DNA of 64,000 bases from Thiobacillus sp. SCUT-2 (GCF_035621355.1 NZ_CP141769.1:124001-188000), one strand, 5' to 3'. Positions 31,387 to 42,171 are shown, counted from the stretch's first letter. A program made the numbers and translations. Notes: a model not told the origin generated them from the sequence alone.

Positions 31387-31388
31387 TG
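31365..31388 (+). repeat. Direct repeat copy 1 (3' end of ftsW)
   Basis: 24-nt segment from GATGCGGGGGAAG to TGATG, covering the last ftsW codons and stop. It recurs without a mismatch at 31484-31507. Confidence 0.93.
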
Positions 31389-31505
31389 ATGGACTGGAAC
31401 CGCATCATCCGCCCTCTCCCGAGCCCTCTCCCGCTTGCGGGCGAGGGGCCGAAGGTGCGTTGCGCGCGCCCAAACCGATTCGCGATGCGGGGGAAGACGT
31501 TCTGA
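31386..31505 (+). CDS. 39-residue mini-ORF between ftsW and murG
   Basis: ORF starting [20 protein letters not shown] and ending FAMRGKTF. Its ATG shares a base with the ftsW stop (TGATG) and its stop shares a base with the murG ATG, mirroring the mini-ORF after mraY. The body is formed by a short palindromic repeat element; the end duplicates the FtsW C-terminus. Unlikely to encode a functional protein, but translation through it would couple ftsW and murG. Confidence 0.45.
   Translation: MMDWNRIIRPLPSPLPLAGEGPKVRCARPNRFAMRGKTF
31413..31483 (+). repeat. Short palindromic (REP-like) element, copy A
   Basis: Contains a GC-rich hairpin (31424-31434 pairing with 31437-31447, one mismatch) of the CCCTCTCCCGC...GCGGG type seen as dispersed intergenic repeats in many proteobacteria. 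It ends with CCAAACCGATTCG. Copy B at 31540-31600 has the same layout. Confidence 0.65.
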
Positions 31506-31507
31506 TG
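31484..31507 (+). repeat. Direct repeat copy 2 (in front of murG)
   Basis: Perfect second copy of the ftsW 3' end. The GGGGAAG inside it sits 9 nt before ATG 31505 and can serve as the murG ribosome-binding site. Confidence 0.93.
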
Positions 31508-32682
31508 CTTGACGCCCTCGCCATGCAGGCACCCTCTGCTCTCCCCAAGCCTCTCCCCCGGGCGGAGAGGGGGCGAACGCCGAGTCCAAATCGACTCAAC
31601 CGTACCCTCATGGTCATGGCCGGCGGCACGGGCGGCCATGTCTACCCGGCGCTCGCGGTCGCGGACGCCCTGCGCGCGCGCGGCTGGGACGTGTTCTGGC
31701 TGGGCACGCGTGCCGGCCTGGAGGCGCGCGTCGTGCCGGCCGCCGGCATCGACATGGTGTGGGTCAGCATGGGCGGCGTGCGCGGCAAGGGCGCCCTGCG
31801 CAAGCTGCTGCTGCCGATGGTGCTGCTGGTCGCGTTCTGGCAGAGCCTGCGCGCCATCCTGAGGCGGCGCCCCGACGTCGTCCTCGGCATGGGCGGCTAC
31901 ACCGCTTTCCCCGGCGGCATGATGGCGAGCCTGCTCGACCGGCCGCTGGTTATCCACGAGCAGAACTCGATCGGCGGCCTCACCAACCGGGTGCTCGCCT
32001 GTCTGGCCGATCGCGTGCTGACCGCGTTCCCCAAGGTGTTCACCCATCCGCACGACAAGCCCATCCCCTGCCGCAAGGTCGCGGCCGAATGGGTCGGCAA
32101 TCCGGTCCGCGACGACATCGCGGCACTCGCCGCCGAACCGCGCACCGGCAGGAGCGGTCCGTTGCGCCTGCTGGTCGTCGGCGGCAGTCTCGGCGCCCAG
32201 GCGTTGAACGAGCGGGTACCGCAGGCCCTCGCCCTGTTGCCGGCCGACAAGCGCCCCCATGTGGTTCACCAGTCCGGCCGCCAGCATCTCGATACGCTGC
32301 GCGCGAATTACGCCGCCGCCGGCGTCGAGGCCGAGGTGCGCGACTACATCGAGGACATGGCGGCGGCCTATCGCGACTGCGACTTCGCCATTTGCCGTGC
32401 CGGGGCGATGACCGTGGCCGAACTCGCGTGCGCGGGCGTGCCGGCGGTGCTGGTTCCCTTCCCGTTCGCGGTCGACGACCACCAGACCGGCAACGCCGCG
32501 TTCCTGGCCGACGCGGGGGCTGCCTGGCTGGTGCAGCAGAAGGACCTCAGCGCGGAAAAGCTGGCAGACCTCATCGGCGGCCTCGACCGCGCCGCCCTGG
32601 CGACGATGTCGGCCCGCGCGCTGCAATTGTCCAGGCCCGACGCGACCCGGCAGGTCGCGGATATCTGCGAGGCCCTGGCGAA

Positions 32683-32686
<4 letters not shown>
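31505..32686 (+). CDS. murG: Lipid II synthase (GlcNAc transferase) MurG
   Basis: GT28-family peripheral membrane enzyme that adds GlcNAc to lipid I. The core starts at [20 protein letters not shown] and continues with [36 protein letters not shown] and the donor site [15 protein letters not shown]. Homologues begin just before the GGTGGH loop, so the first ~35 residues here (from ATG 31505) are an extra stretch encoded by REP-like element B. ATG 31505 has a ribosome-binding site and the TGATG overlap; ATG 31610 or 31616 would give the family-length protein but without a good ribosome-binding site. Confidence 0.93.
31540..31600 (+). repeat. Short palindromic (REP-like) element, copy B, within the murG N-terminal extension
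   Basis: Hairpin CCTCTCC (31550-31556) with GGAGAGG (31564-31570), followed by CCAAATCGACTC, a diverged match to the end of copy A. In the frame chosen for murG it is translated as a Pro/Arg-rich stretch. Confidence 0.6.
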
Positions 32687-34090
<1,404 letters not shown>

Positions 34091-34101
<11 letters not shown>

Positions 34102-35065
34102 CTACCGCATGAGCGAGATCGACGTCGCGGGCGGCGGCGGACCGGTGCTGCGCGGCCGCTTCCTCTACAACGAGCCGATGAAGACGCACGTGTCGTGGCG
34201 CGCCGGGGGAGCGGCACAGCGCGTCTATATTCCGGCCGATCTCGAGGACCTGACCTGGCTCGTCCGGTCGATTCCCGCCCATGACGACATCCACATGGTC
34301 GGTCTGGGGAGCAATTTGCTGGTCCGCGACGGCGGCGTGTCCGGCGTGGTGATCCTGCTGCATGGCGTGCTGACGCGGATCGCCATCGAAAGCCGTACCC
34401 ACGGCCTGCCCCCGGCGCCGCCCGACGTCGACACGGCGCTGGTCTATGCCCAGGCCGGCGTCGCCTCGCCCAAGCTGGCGCGCTTCGCTGCCAACCATGA
34501 TCTCGTCGGCGGCGAGTTCTGGGCGGGCATTCCCGGCACCGTGGGCGGTGCGATCGCGATGAACGCGGGCTGCTACGGCAGCGAAACCTGGGACAAGCTG
34601 GTGCAGGTGCAGACGCTCGACCGCAACGGCCAGTTGAACGAGCGCCTGCCCGACGAATACGTCACCGGCTACCGGCACGTGGCGCTGAAGCTGCCGCATC
34701 CGGAATGGTTCATCGGCGGCTGGTTCCGCCTCGAGCGCGGCGACGGCGCCGCCTCGCGCGAAACGATCAAGGCCTTGCTCAAGAAGCGCATCGCCACCCA
34801 GCCGCTGAGCCAGCCGAACGCCGGGTCGGTGTTCCGCAACCCGCCGGGCGACCACGCCGCCCGGCTGATCGAGGCCTGCGGGCTGAAGGGCTTCCGCATC
34901 GGCGACGCACAGGTGTCGGAGAAGCACGCGAATTTCATCGTCAACCTCGGGCAGGCGACGGCGACCGACATCGAGCGCCTGATCGAGCATGTCGAGGACA
35001 CCGTGGAGGCGCGCACCAACGTGCGGCTGATCCGCGAAGTCAGGATCATTGGAGAACGGCAGTGA
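34091..35065 (+). CDS. murB: UDP-N-acetylenolpyruvoylglucosamine reductase
   Basis: FAD enzyme producing UDP-MurNAc. 324 residues with the FAD-domain motifs [20 protein letters not shown] and [18 protein letters not shown], and the C-terminal [10 protein letters not shown] with catalytic Ser followed by LIEACGLKG and [10 protein letters not shown]. The shortened substrate domain fits type II MurB. ATG 34091 lies inside the end of murC; ATG 34109 is an alternative. Confidence 0.95.
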
Positions 35066-35991
35066 GTGCAATCGAATCGGCGAAGAAATTCGGCAAGGTC
35101 GCCGTCATGCTGGGGGGCACCTCGGCCGAGCGGCCCGTTTCCCTCAACAGCGGCGCTGCGGTGCTGGCTGCGCTGACCCGGCAGGGCATCGACGCACACG
35201 CCTTCGACCCCGCCACCCGCAATCTGGGCGACCTCATCACCGGCGAATTCGACCGCGTCTTCATCGCGCTGCACGGGCGCTATGGCGAGGACGGCTGCAT
35301 GCAGGGCGCGCTCGAACTGCTCAACATCCCCTACACCGGCAGCGGCGTGATGGCCTCCGCCATCGGCATGGACAAGTGGCGCACCAAGCTGCTGTGGCGC
35401 GCCGCCGGCCTGCCCACCGCGGACTGGGAGATCCTGACCGCCGACAGCGATTTCGCCGCGGTCGAGAAGAAGCTCGGCCTGCCGATCTTCGTCAAGCCGG
35501 CGCGCGAGGGTTCGAGCATCGGCATGAGCAAGGTGGCCGAACCGGGCACGCTGAAGGCTGCGTTCGAAACCGCTGTCGAGCACGACGCGCTGGTGCTGGC
35601 GGAAAAATTCATCGATGGCGCCGAGTTCACCGTCGGCATCCTCGGCGACACGGCGCTGCCGCTGATCCGCCTCGAGCCCGCCCAGGACAAGGCCTTCTAC
35701 GATTTCGAGGCCAAGTACCTGCGCAACGATACCCGCTATCACTGCCCTGCAGGCCTGCCCGAGGCGCAGGAAATGGCGCTCAGGAAGCTCGCGCTCGATG
35801 CCTTCCGCCTGCTCGGCGGACGCGGCTGGGGACGCGTGGACGTGATGACGGACCGCGCCGGCAACCCCTACCTGCTCGAAGCGAACACCTCACCCGGCAT
35901 GACCGACCACAGCCTGGTGCCGATGGCGGCGCGTGTCGCGGGAATGGACTTCGACACGCTGTGCCTGAAGATTCTGGAGCAGACGCTGTGA
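35062..35991 (+). CDS. ddlB: D-alanine:D-alanine ligase
   Basis: ATP-grasp ligase of 309 residues that makes the dipeptide used by MurF. It has [14 protein letters not shown] at the N-terminus, [30 protein letters not shown] and the metal-binding [18 protein letters not shown] 35062 overlaps the murB stop. The short DdlB type is normally found in dcw clusters. Confidence 0.96.
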   Translation: MSAIESAKKFGKVAVMLGGTSAERPVSLNSGAAVLAALTRQGIDAHAFDPATRNLGDLITGEFDRVFIALHGRYGEDGCMQGALELLNIPYTGSGVMASAIGMDKWRTKLLWRAAGLPTADWEILTADSDFAAVEKKLGLPIFVKPAREGSSIGMSKVAEPGTLKAAFETAVEHDALVLAEKFIDGAEFTVGILGDTALPLIRLEPAQDKAFYDFEAKYLRNDTRYHCPAGLPEAQEMALRKLALDAFRLLGGRGWGRVDVMTDRAGNPYLLEANTSPGMTDHSLVPMAARVAGMDFDTLCLKILEQTL

Positions 35992-36752
35992 CGTCTTCGG
36001 AAATCGCCGCCCATCCGCTGTCGCAGGTCGCGCGCGTGCTGACCTGGGGCTCGCTCGGGCTGCTGGCCTACGGCGGCGTCAGCTGGCTCGCGGCGCAACC
36101 GTGGTTTGCGCTCCGTACCATCGAGGTGCGGACGCCGGTGGCGCATGTCACCGAGGCGCAGATCCGCCTGGTCGCCGAGCGGCAGGTGCGCGGCACCTTC
36201 TTCACGGTCGATCTCGAGCGGGTGCGCAACAGCCTCGAGAAACTGCCCTGGGTGCGCGAAGCGCGGGTCGAGCGCCGCTGGCCCGACGCGCTCGTCGTGT
36301 CGCTCACCGAATACGTGCCGCTTGCGCGCTGGAACGACGATGCGCTGGTGAACGCCGCGGGCGAGGTGTTCGTGGCGGCCGTGTCGACCCGGCTGTCGCG
36401 GCTCGCCGGGCCGGAGGGCAGCAGTGCCGAGGTGGTGGAGGCCTTCCGCCGCTACCAGGCGGCGCTCGCGCCGCTCGGGATGACGATCGCCGAATTGCGG
36501 CTGTCGCCGCGCCGGGCCTGGCGCATCCATCTCGACAACGGCATGGTGCTCGCGCTCGGCCGCGCGCAGACCGATGTGCGCCTCGCGCGCTTCGTCAGCC
36601 TGTATCCGCGCCTGTTCGGCGCCCGGCCCGGGAAGGCCGGCCAGCCGCCCGCGACGCCGCCTGCGCCGCTGATGGTCGACCTGCGCTACACCGACGGCTT
36701 TGCCGTGCGCATGCCGCGCGGCGTGATCCCCTTCAAACCGAGTGAAACATGA
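35988..36752 (+). CDS. ftsQ: Cell division protein FtsQ
   Basis: 254-residue bitopic membrane protein of the divisome. It has a short cytoplasmic N-terminus, one membrane helix (about residues 17-33), a POTRA domain starting [15 protein letters not shown], and a beta domain including [22 protein letters not shown] 35988 overlaps the ddlB stop by 4 nt. It is positioned between ddlB and ftsA as usual. Confidence 0.95.
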   Translation: MTSSEIAAHPLSQVARVLTWGSLGLLAYGGVSWLAAQPWFALRTIEVRTPVAHVTEAQIRLVAERQVRGTFFTVDLERVRNSLEKLPWVREARVERRWPDALVVSLTEYVPLARWNDDALVNAAGEVFVAAVSTRLSRLAGPEGSSAEVVEAFRRYQAALAPLGMTIAELRLSPRRAWRIHLDNGMVLALGRAQTDVRLARFVSLYPRLFGARPGKAGQPPATPPAPLMVDLRYTDGFAVRMPRGVIPFKPSET

Positions 36753-36764
36753 GTGCTACGCAAG

Positions 36765-38000
36765 ATGAGTAAGCCAAGAGATCCCAAGAATCTGGTCGTC
36801 GGCCTCGATATCGGCACGTCCAAGATCGTCTGCATCGTCGCCGAGATCAACGACGAGGGCGTGCTGGACATCATCGGCATGGGGACGCATCCGTCGCGTG
36901 GCCTGCGCCGCGGCGTGGTGGTCAATATCGAGGCGACCGTCAACGCCATCCAGCGCGCGCTCGAGGAGGCCGAGCTGATGGCGGACTGCAAGATCCGCGA
37001 GGTGTACACGGGCATCGCCGGCAGCCACATCAAGAGCTTCAACTCGCACGGCATGTTCGCCATCAAGGACAAGGAAATCTCCCAGATGGACGTCGACCGC
37101 GTGGTGGAGACCGCGCGCGCGGTCAACATCCCGACCGACCAGCAGATCCTGCACACCATCCCGCAGGAGTTCATCGTCGACGGCCAGGAGGACGTGCGCG
37201 ACCCGCTCGGCATGAGCGCGGTGCGCCTTGAAGTGAAGGTGCACATCGTGACCGGCGCGGTGTCGGCGGCGCAGAACATCATCAAATGCGTGCGCCGCTG
37301 CGGGCTCGAGGTCGGCGACCTCGTGCTGCAGCCACTCGCCTCGGCGATGGCGGTGCTGACCGAGGACGAGAAGGAGCTCGGCGTGTGCCTCGTCGACATC
37401 GGCGGCGGCACCACCGACATCGCCGTGTTCACCGGCGGCGCGATTCGCCACACCGCGGTGATTCCGGTCGCCGGCGACCAGGTCAACAACGACATCGCGG
37501 TGGCGCTGCGCACCCCGCCGAAGGAGGCCGAAGACATCAAGATCCAGTACGGCTGCGCGCTGCGCCAGCTGGCCGACGCGCGCGACATGATCGAGGTGCC
37601 CGGCATCGGCGACCGCCCGCCGCGCACGCTCTCCAGGCAGACGCTGGCCGAATTCATCGAGCCGCGCATGGAGGAGCTGTATTCGCTGGTGCAGGCCGAG
37701 CTGCGGCGCAGCGGCTTCGAGGAACTGCTGTCGTCCGGCATCGTCATCACCGGGGGGTCCGCCGCGATGCAGGGCATGGTCGAACTCGGCGAGGAAGTCT
37801 TCCACATGCCCGTGCGGCTGGGCTGGCCGCGTTACGAAGGCGGGCTGGCGGAGGTGATGCACAACCCGCGCTACGCCACCTGCATGGGCCTCCTGATGGC
37901 GGGCCTCGAGGCGCGCGGGCGCGACGCCCCGAAGCTTTCGGGCGGCAACTTCAAGGACATCTTCGATCGCATGAAGAGCTGGTTCAAGGGGAATTTCTGA
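36765..38000 (+). CDS. ftsA: Cell division protein FtsA
   Basis: Actin-like ATPase that tethers FtsZ to the membrane. 411 residues starting MSKPRDPKNLVVGLDIGTSK. Phosphate loops are GLDIGTSK and LVDIGGGTTDIAVF, followed by VITGGSAAMQGMVEL and a C-terminal amphipathic helix FDRMKSWFKGNF for membrane binding. ATG 36765 is preferred to GTG 36753 because it matches the family N-terminus. It is the first junction in the cluster without a direct overlap (12 nt after ftsQ). Confidence 0.97.
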   Translation: MSKPRDPKNLVVGLDIGTSKIVCIVAEINDEGVLDIIGMGTHPSRGLRRGVVVNIEATVNAIQRALEEAELMADCKIREVYTGIAGSHIKSFNSHGMFAIKDKEISQMDVDRVVETARAVNIPTDQQILHTIPQEFIVDGQEDVRDPLGMSAVRLEVKVHIVTGAVSAAQNIIKCVRRCGLEVGDLVLQPLASAMAVLTEDEKELGVCLVDIGGGTTDIAVFTGGAIRHTAVIPVAGDQVNNDIAVALRTPPKEAEDIKIQYGCALRQLADARDMIEVPGIGDRPPRTLSRQTLAEFIEPRMEELYSLVQAELRRSGFEELLSSGIVITGGSAAMQGMVELGEEVFHMPVRLGWPRYEGGLAEVMHNPRYATCMGLLMAGLEARGRDAPKLSGGNFKDIFDRMKSWFKGNF

Positions 38001-38124
38001 CGTCGCCCGGGCGGCGTCGAAACAGGATTTGGTGGTTGTGCCGGGGCGCGTGAAACGCATCGCGGCAGACACGCCAAAGATTTTTGAGTGTGTTTTTTTG
38101 ATTGGGCAAAAAGAGGAGAGCAAC

Positions 38125-39273
38125 ATGTTTGAACTGATGGATGTGGACACCCAGGATGCAGTGATCAAGGTGATCGGCGTGGGCGGCTGCGGCGGCAACG
38201 CGGTCGATCACATGATCGCGTCGGGCCTCAACGGCGTGGAGTTCATCGCCGTCAACACCGACGCGCAGGCGCTGAAGCGCAACCAGGCGAAGATCCAGCT
38301 GCAGCTGGGCAACAACATCACCAAGGGCCTGGGCGCCGGCGCCAACCCCGAGGTCGGCCGCGAAGCCGCCCTCGAGGACCGCGAGCGCATCGCCGAGCTG
38401 ATCGACGGCGCGGACATGCTCTTCATCACCGCCGGCATGGGCGGCGGTACCGGCACCGGCGCGGCGCCGGTGGTCGCCGAAGTCGCCAAGGAGCTCGGCA
38501 TCCTCACCGTCGCGGTCGTGACCAAGCCCTTCATGTTCGAAGGCAAGCGCGTGCGCGCCGCCAACGCCGGCATCGAGGCGCTTGCGCGCCACGTCGACTC
38601 GCTCATCATCATCCCCAACGAGAAGCTGATGCAGGTGCTCGGTGACGACGTCTCCATGCTCGACGCCTTCAAGGCCGCCAACAACGTGCTCCACGGCGCC
38701 GTCGGCGGCATCGCCGAAGTCATCAACTGCCCGGGTCTCGTCAACGTCGACTTCGCCGACGTGCGCACCGTGATGAGCGAGATGGGCATGGCGATGATGG
38801 GCTCGGCGCAGGCCAGCGGCGAGAACCGCGCGCGCATCGCCGCCGAACAGGCCGTCGCCAGCCCGCTGCTGGAAGACGTCAACCTCGCCGGCGCGCGCGG
38901 CGTGCTGGTCAACATCACGGCTTCTTCCAGCGTGAAGATGCGCGAGATCCACGAGGTCATGAACACCATCAAGGGCTTCACCGCCGAGGAAGCCACCGTC
39001 ATCGTCGGCCAGGTGCTCGACGATTCGATGGAGGACGGCCTGCGCGTCACGATGGTCGCCACCGGGCTGGGCAATCCCGTCGCGCGCCAGCAGCCGAAGC
39101 CGATGCAGATCATCCGCACCGGCACCGACGACGCGCCGATGATGATGGGCGGCACCAGCGAGGAGCTGCCCAGCGTGATGACCAGCCGGCGGTCCCGTAC
39201 CATCCAGGCGATGACCGACTCGGGCATCGACACCCTGGACATCCCGGCGTTCCTGCGCCGCCAGGCTGACTGA
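38125..39273 (+). CDS. ftsZ: Cell division GTPase FtsZ
   Basis: Tubulin-like GTPase that forms the Z ring. 382 residues with the nucleotide loops GVGGCGGNAVDHM and GMGGGTGTGAAPV, the T7-type synergy segment NVDFADVRTVM, and the C-terminal FtsA/ZipA-binding peptide DIPAFLRRQ. GAGGAGAG precedes ATG 38125. The 124-nt gap after ftsA, the longest in the cluster, may hold an internal promoter, but no clear -35/-10 pair stands out. Confidence 0.98.
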   Translation: MFELMDVDTQDAVIKVIGVGGCGGNAVDHMIASGLNGVEFIAVNTDAQALKRNQAKIQLQLGNNITKGLGAGANPEVGREAALEDRERIAELIDGADMLFITAGMGGGTGTGAAPVVAEVAKELGILTVAVVTKPFMFEGKRVRAANAGIEALARHVDSLIIIPNEKLMQVLGDDVSMLDAFKAANNVLHGAVGGIAEVINCPGLVNVDFADVRTVMSEMGMAMMGSAQASGENRARIAAEQAVASPLLEDVNLAGARGVLVNITASSSVKMREIHEVMNTIKGFTAEEATVIVGQVLDDSMEDGLRVTMVATGLGNPVARQQPKPMQIIRTGTDDAPMMMGGTSEELPSVMTSRRSRTIQAMTDSGIDTLDIPAFLRRQAD

Positions 39274-39280
39274 GGGGGCT

Positions 39281-39306
39281 GCGGTGCCGCCGTCCGACGG
39301 CACCGC
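39281..39306 (+). terminator. GC-rich hairpin after ftsZ
   Basis: Stem GCGGTGCCG (39281-39289) with CGGCACCGC (39298-39306), 8-nt loop, starting 8 nt after the ftsZ stop. No T tract follows, so it may be a partial terminator or RNA-stabilising hairpin. A second small hairpin lies at 39329-39345. Confidence 0.45.
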
Positions 39307-39387
39307 GGGAACCTTGGCGTGCGGAATCCGGTCCCATTCGGACCGCCCGCATGCCTGCCTGTCCGCGCGACCGGTTAAAATGCCTGC

Positions 39388-40302
39388 ATGATCAAGCAAC
39401 GCACTCTCAAGACGCCCGTCAAGGCGACGGGCGTCGGCCTGCATTCCGGCGTCAAGGTCGAGATGACCCTGCGCCCGGCAGGTCCCGATACCGGCATCGT
39501 GTTTCGGCGCATGGATCTCGATCCGCCCGCCGAGCTCAAGGCCGATCCCTATCTCGTCACCGACACGCGGTTGTGCTCGATGCTGGAGTCGGGCCCCGCC
39601 AAGGTGTCGACCGTCGAGCACCTGATGTCCGCGCTCGCGGGCCTCGGCATCGACAACCTGCTGGTCGACCTCACCGGCCCCGAGATCCCGATCATGGACG
39701 GCTCCTCGGCGCCGTTCGTGTTCCTGCTGCAGTCCGCCGGCATCGTCGAGCAGGACGCGGCGAAGCGCTACGTGCGCATCACCCACCCGATCGAAGTCCG
39801 CGACGGCGACAAGTGGGCGCGCTTCGTGCCGCACAACGGCTTCAAGGTCGAGTTCACGATCGACTTCAAGCATCCGGTCTTCGAGAAGAGCGGCAAGACG
39901 GTCAGCATCGACTTCGCCGACACCGCCTACACGAAGGAGGTCGCTCGCGCCCGCACCTTCGGCTTCATGCACGAGGTCGAGTACCTGCGCAACCAGGGCC
40001 TCGCGCTCGGCGGCTCGCTCGACAACGCCATCGTGATGGACGAGTACCGCGTGCTCAACCAGGACGGCCTGCGCTACGACGACGAGTTCGTCAAGCACAA
40101 GGTACTCGACGCCATCGGCGACCTCTACCTCCTCGGCTACCCGATCATCGGCGCCTTCCAGGCCTACAAGTCGGGCCACGCGCTCAACAACGTCCTGCTG
40201 CGCGAACTGCTGCAGCATCGGGAGTCATGGGAATTCGTCAGCTTCGAACACGAAGAGGACGTTCCGCCCGCTTTCGTCCGCCTGCATCCCCTCGCGGCAT
40301 GA
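39388..40302 (+). CDS. lpxC: UDP-3-O-acyl-N-acetylglucosamine deacetylase
   Basis: Zinc deacetylase catalysing the committed step of lipid A synthesis. 304 residues. Zinc ligands and active-site motifs are [29 protein letters not shown] and GHALNN; the N-terminal TGVGLHSG is diagnostic. No ribosome-binding site is visible; a TTAAAAT at 39375-39381 could be a -10 placing the transcript start at or near the ATG. Position after ftsZ is the standard one. Confidence 0.97.
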   Translation: MIKQRTLKTPVKATGVGLHSGVKVEMTLRPAGPDTGIVFRRMDLDPPAELKADPYLVTDTRLCSMLESGPAKVSTVEHLMSALAGLGIDNLLVDLTGPEIPIMDGSSAPFVFLLQSAGIVEQDAAKRYVRITHPIEVRDGDKWARFVPHNGFKVEFTIDFKHPVFEKSGKTVSIDFADTAYTKEVARARTFGFMHEVEYLRNQGLALGGSLDNAIVMDEYRVLNQDGLRYDDEFVKHKVLDAIGDLYLLGYPIIGAFQAYKSGHALNNVLLRELLQHRESWEFVSFEHEEDVPPAFVRLHPLAA

Positions 40303-40481
40303 TCGTCGCGCGCCTGCTGGTCGTCGCCCTGCTCGTCGCGGTGGCGGCGCTCGGACTGGCGTGGCTGTTCACCGGAGACCACCGCTACCTGCGCCTGCTC
40401 GGGCGGGTGCTGCGGTTCACGGTTGTCGTCGCGCTGGCTGGGGCATTGCTGCTGGTGCTCGAGCGCGTGGTGCTGCGCTAG
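40299..40481 (+). CDS. Small two-helix membrane protein
   Basis: 60-residue protein with two hydrophobic helices ([19 protein letters not shown] and [17 protein letters not shown]) joined by a basic loop ([12 protein letters not shown]). The ATG overlaps the lpxC stop by 4 nt, so it is likely co-expressed. No family is recognised; short membrane proteins following lpxC are common in betaproteobacteria. Confidence 0.7.
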   Translation: MIVARLLVVALLVAVAALGLAWLFTGDHRYLRLLGRVLRFTVVVALAGALLLVLERVVLR

Positions 40482-40508
40482 AAGCGCCGGGCCGAAAGCG
40501 CATCAATG

Positions 40509-40538
40509 AAAAAGGGCGCCGCAGTTGCGGCGCCCCTT
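40509..40538. terminator. Bidirectional terminator after the lpxC unit
   Basis: Stem GGGCGCCGCA (40514-40523) with TGCGGCGCCC (40526-40535). On the minus strand five T residues follow; on the plus strand CTTGCC follows. It separates the rightward lpxC unit from the leftward gene ending at 40587. Confidence 0.75.
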
Positions 40539-40586
40539 GCCGGGCAGGCCCCATGCCCCCGATTCCGTGCGCGGGAGGCCGGGGAA

Positions 40587-41504
40587 TCAGTTCTTCCCGG
40601 CGCGCCCCGGGTCCATCGGCTTGTTGCCGCCCGCCATCGAAACGTGCGGGCCGTTCGCGGAGGCCATGCCGCCATCGCCGGATGCACCGACCACGCTGCG
40701 GCCCTGACCCCTGCCGCCGGTCTCGCCGACCCCTTCGATACTTCCGCCTGCCGCCGTGACCATGCCGGCGGTGGCGGACTTGCCGCCGCTGGGGATATAG
40801 CCGTTGGATCGCGCCCCGGTCGCGGAGGTCGGCTTGGGGGAACTGGGGATATAACCGTTCGCGTGCGTATGCGACGAGGTGGCGCTCGCCGTGTGGCCCG
40901 AGCGGGCGCCCGATGTCGTTCCCGTCGTAGTCGTGCGTGAGGATTGGGTCAGGCCGGCGCCCTTGCCCATGATCTGGCCGACCGTCAAACCATATTTCTG
41001 CGCGATCTGGCCCCATCCCATGCCCTCGGCGCGCAAGGTGAGAATGCCGTCGACCTGGGTGCCGTCGATGCTGCCGCCGAGCAGAACGGCCGACAACTGG
41101 TCGGAGGTCGGTTGGGTGATGCCGAACGAGCTGAGCTCCGCCTGCGCCAGGCGCAGGGTGATGCGGACGTTGCCGTAGCCCATGGTCCCGGTTGGTGGAT
41201 CGATCGTGCTGCCCGCCGCGCCGTTGGTGCCGTCGAGGCTGAAGGCCGTGCCCTGGCGCAGCCCGGTGACGACGGCGCCGGCCTGGTCGGTGCCGCCGAG
41301 GAACGTGGCGAACTCGTTGGCCAGCTTGCTTTCGGTCGTCGTCGAAGTGCCGACGGTCGTGCCGGCGCCGCTCGTCGTCGTCGTGGTCGCTGTGGTCGTC
41401 GTTGCGGTCGTGCCGGATTCGTCGGCGTGGGCCGCGGGCCCGATCGCGGCAAGACAGCACGCCAGCATTGCGGACTGCAAGGGTGAAAGCGTGCGGAATG
41501 TCAT
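40587..41504 (-). CDS. Secreted Thr-rich protein with NGYIPS repeats, unknown function
   Basis: 305-residue protein with a signal peptide (ending PAAHA), a threonine-rich low-complexity segment of about 28 residues just after the cleavage site, and a central globular part (residues ~55-190) containing LTLRAEGMGWGQIAQKYGL. The C-terminal third is Gly/Ser/Thr-rich with two NGYIPS motifs. The central WGQIAQKYGL helix resembles a segment seen in other uncharacterised proteobacterial exported proteins. Ends at the bidirectional terminator; follows a lipoprotein gene by 17 nt. Probably periplasmic or surface-associated. Confidence 0.65.
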   Translation of the reverse strand: MTFRTLSPLQSAMLACCLAAIGPAAHADESGTTATTTTATTTTTSGAGTTVGTSTTTESKLANEFATFLGGTDQAGAVVTGLRQGTAFSLDGTNGAAGSTIDPPTGTMGYGNVRITLRLAQAELSSFGITQPTSDQLSAVLLGGSIDGTQVDGILTLRAEGMGWGQIAQKYGLTVGQIMGKGAGLTQSSRTTTTGTTSGARSGHTASATSSHTHANGYIPSSPKPTSATGARSNGYIPSGGKSATAGMVTAAGGSIEGVGETGGRGQGRSVVGASGDGGMASANGPHVSMAGGNKPMDPGRAGKN

Positions 41505-41521
41505 CGTCTGTCTCCTTCTTT

Positions 41522-41938
41522 TTAGCCTCTGGAAAGAACCCGTTCGGTTTGCAGCATGATCTCCTGGGCTGTCGCGCTGTCTTTCAGCAGCCCGTTGTTC
41601 GCGACGACGCGCATGCGCGTCGTGCGCGGCGTGAGCGGCTCCAGCCGCACCTCGATCTCGCGATCCCTGGCGGTGGCATTGATGACGCGTTCCCCGTCGG
41701 TGTTGGTGGAACGCGAGAGGACCTTCACGCCCATGTCCTGCATCGCGACGACGCTGCCGTGTTCGACGGTTTTCATCGGTGCGGTGAAGGTCTTGTAGAC
41801 GATGCCGCCGAGCGTGTGCGAAATGGCCATGCTGCCGCCGATCGAGGCGGCCGTCAGCGAGATGGGATCGCAGCCGGTGAGGCCGGTGGCGAGCAGCACC
41901 AGTGCGACCGCCCGGCGAAGCGGGTAAAGGCATTGCAT
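41522..41938 (-). CDS. DUF3568-type lipoprotein
   Basis: 138-residue lipoprotein with lipobox LTGC at about residue 21, a glycine/serine-rich segment (AASIGGSMAISHTLGG), and a domain with VYKTFTAPMKTVEHGSVVAM and VRLEPLTPRTTRMRVVAN that fits the DUF3568 family. GGAAG lies 5-6 nt before ATG 41938. Function unknown; probably an envelope protein expressed with the downstream secreted protein. Confidence 0.68.
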   Translation of the reverse strand: MQCLYPLRRAVALVLLATGLTGCDPISLTAASIGGSMAISHTLGGIVYKTFTAPMKTVEHGSVVAMQDMGVKVLSRSTNTDGERVINATARDREIEVRLEPLTPRTTRMRVVANNGLLKDSATAQEIMLQTERVLSRG

Positions 41939-42171
41939 TCGGGCTTCCAGCACCAGGCGAGGCGAAACGTGTATCGGCCGGGACGCACGCCGTGCGGGGG
42001 TCAAGGGGTTCATCGTTCGTCTGCCACCTGTTTCTCTGATGCGTGCCGAATTCCGTTCTGTTTGCGAGCAGGCGAAAAGATGCCTATTTCGGCATTACGG
42101 CATCTCGTCGGAAAAGTTGAGGATTCGACGGCGAGGGTGGTGCGCCCGCGCCAGCCGCCTGAATGGACAGG
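41939..42171. other. Intergenic region between tsdA and the DUF3568 lipoprotein
   Basis: No gene is supported in these 233 bases. A weak inverted repeat AGATGCC (42078-42084) / GGCATCT (42099-42105) could be a terminator for the leftward tsd unit or an operator. The leftward promoter of the lipoprotein should also lie here, but no convincing -35/-10 pair is seen. Confidence 0.4.

Noticed and set aside
36749-36772. Seven-codon ORF overlapping the ftsQ stop
   Set aside because: Too short to support; ftsA has a good start at 36765.
41340-41420. Microsatellite in the Thr-rich region as a contingency locus
   Set aside because: The repeats are imperfect triplets, so slippage would not shift the frame; kept only as a length-variation idea.
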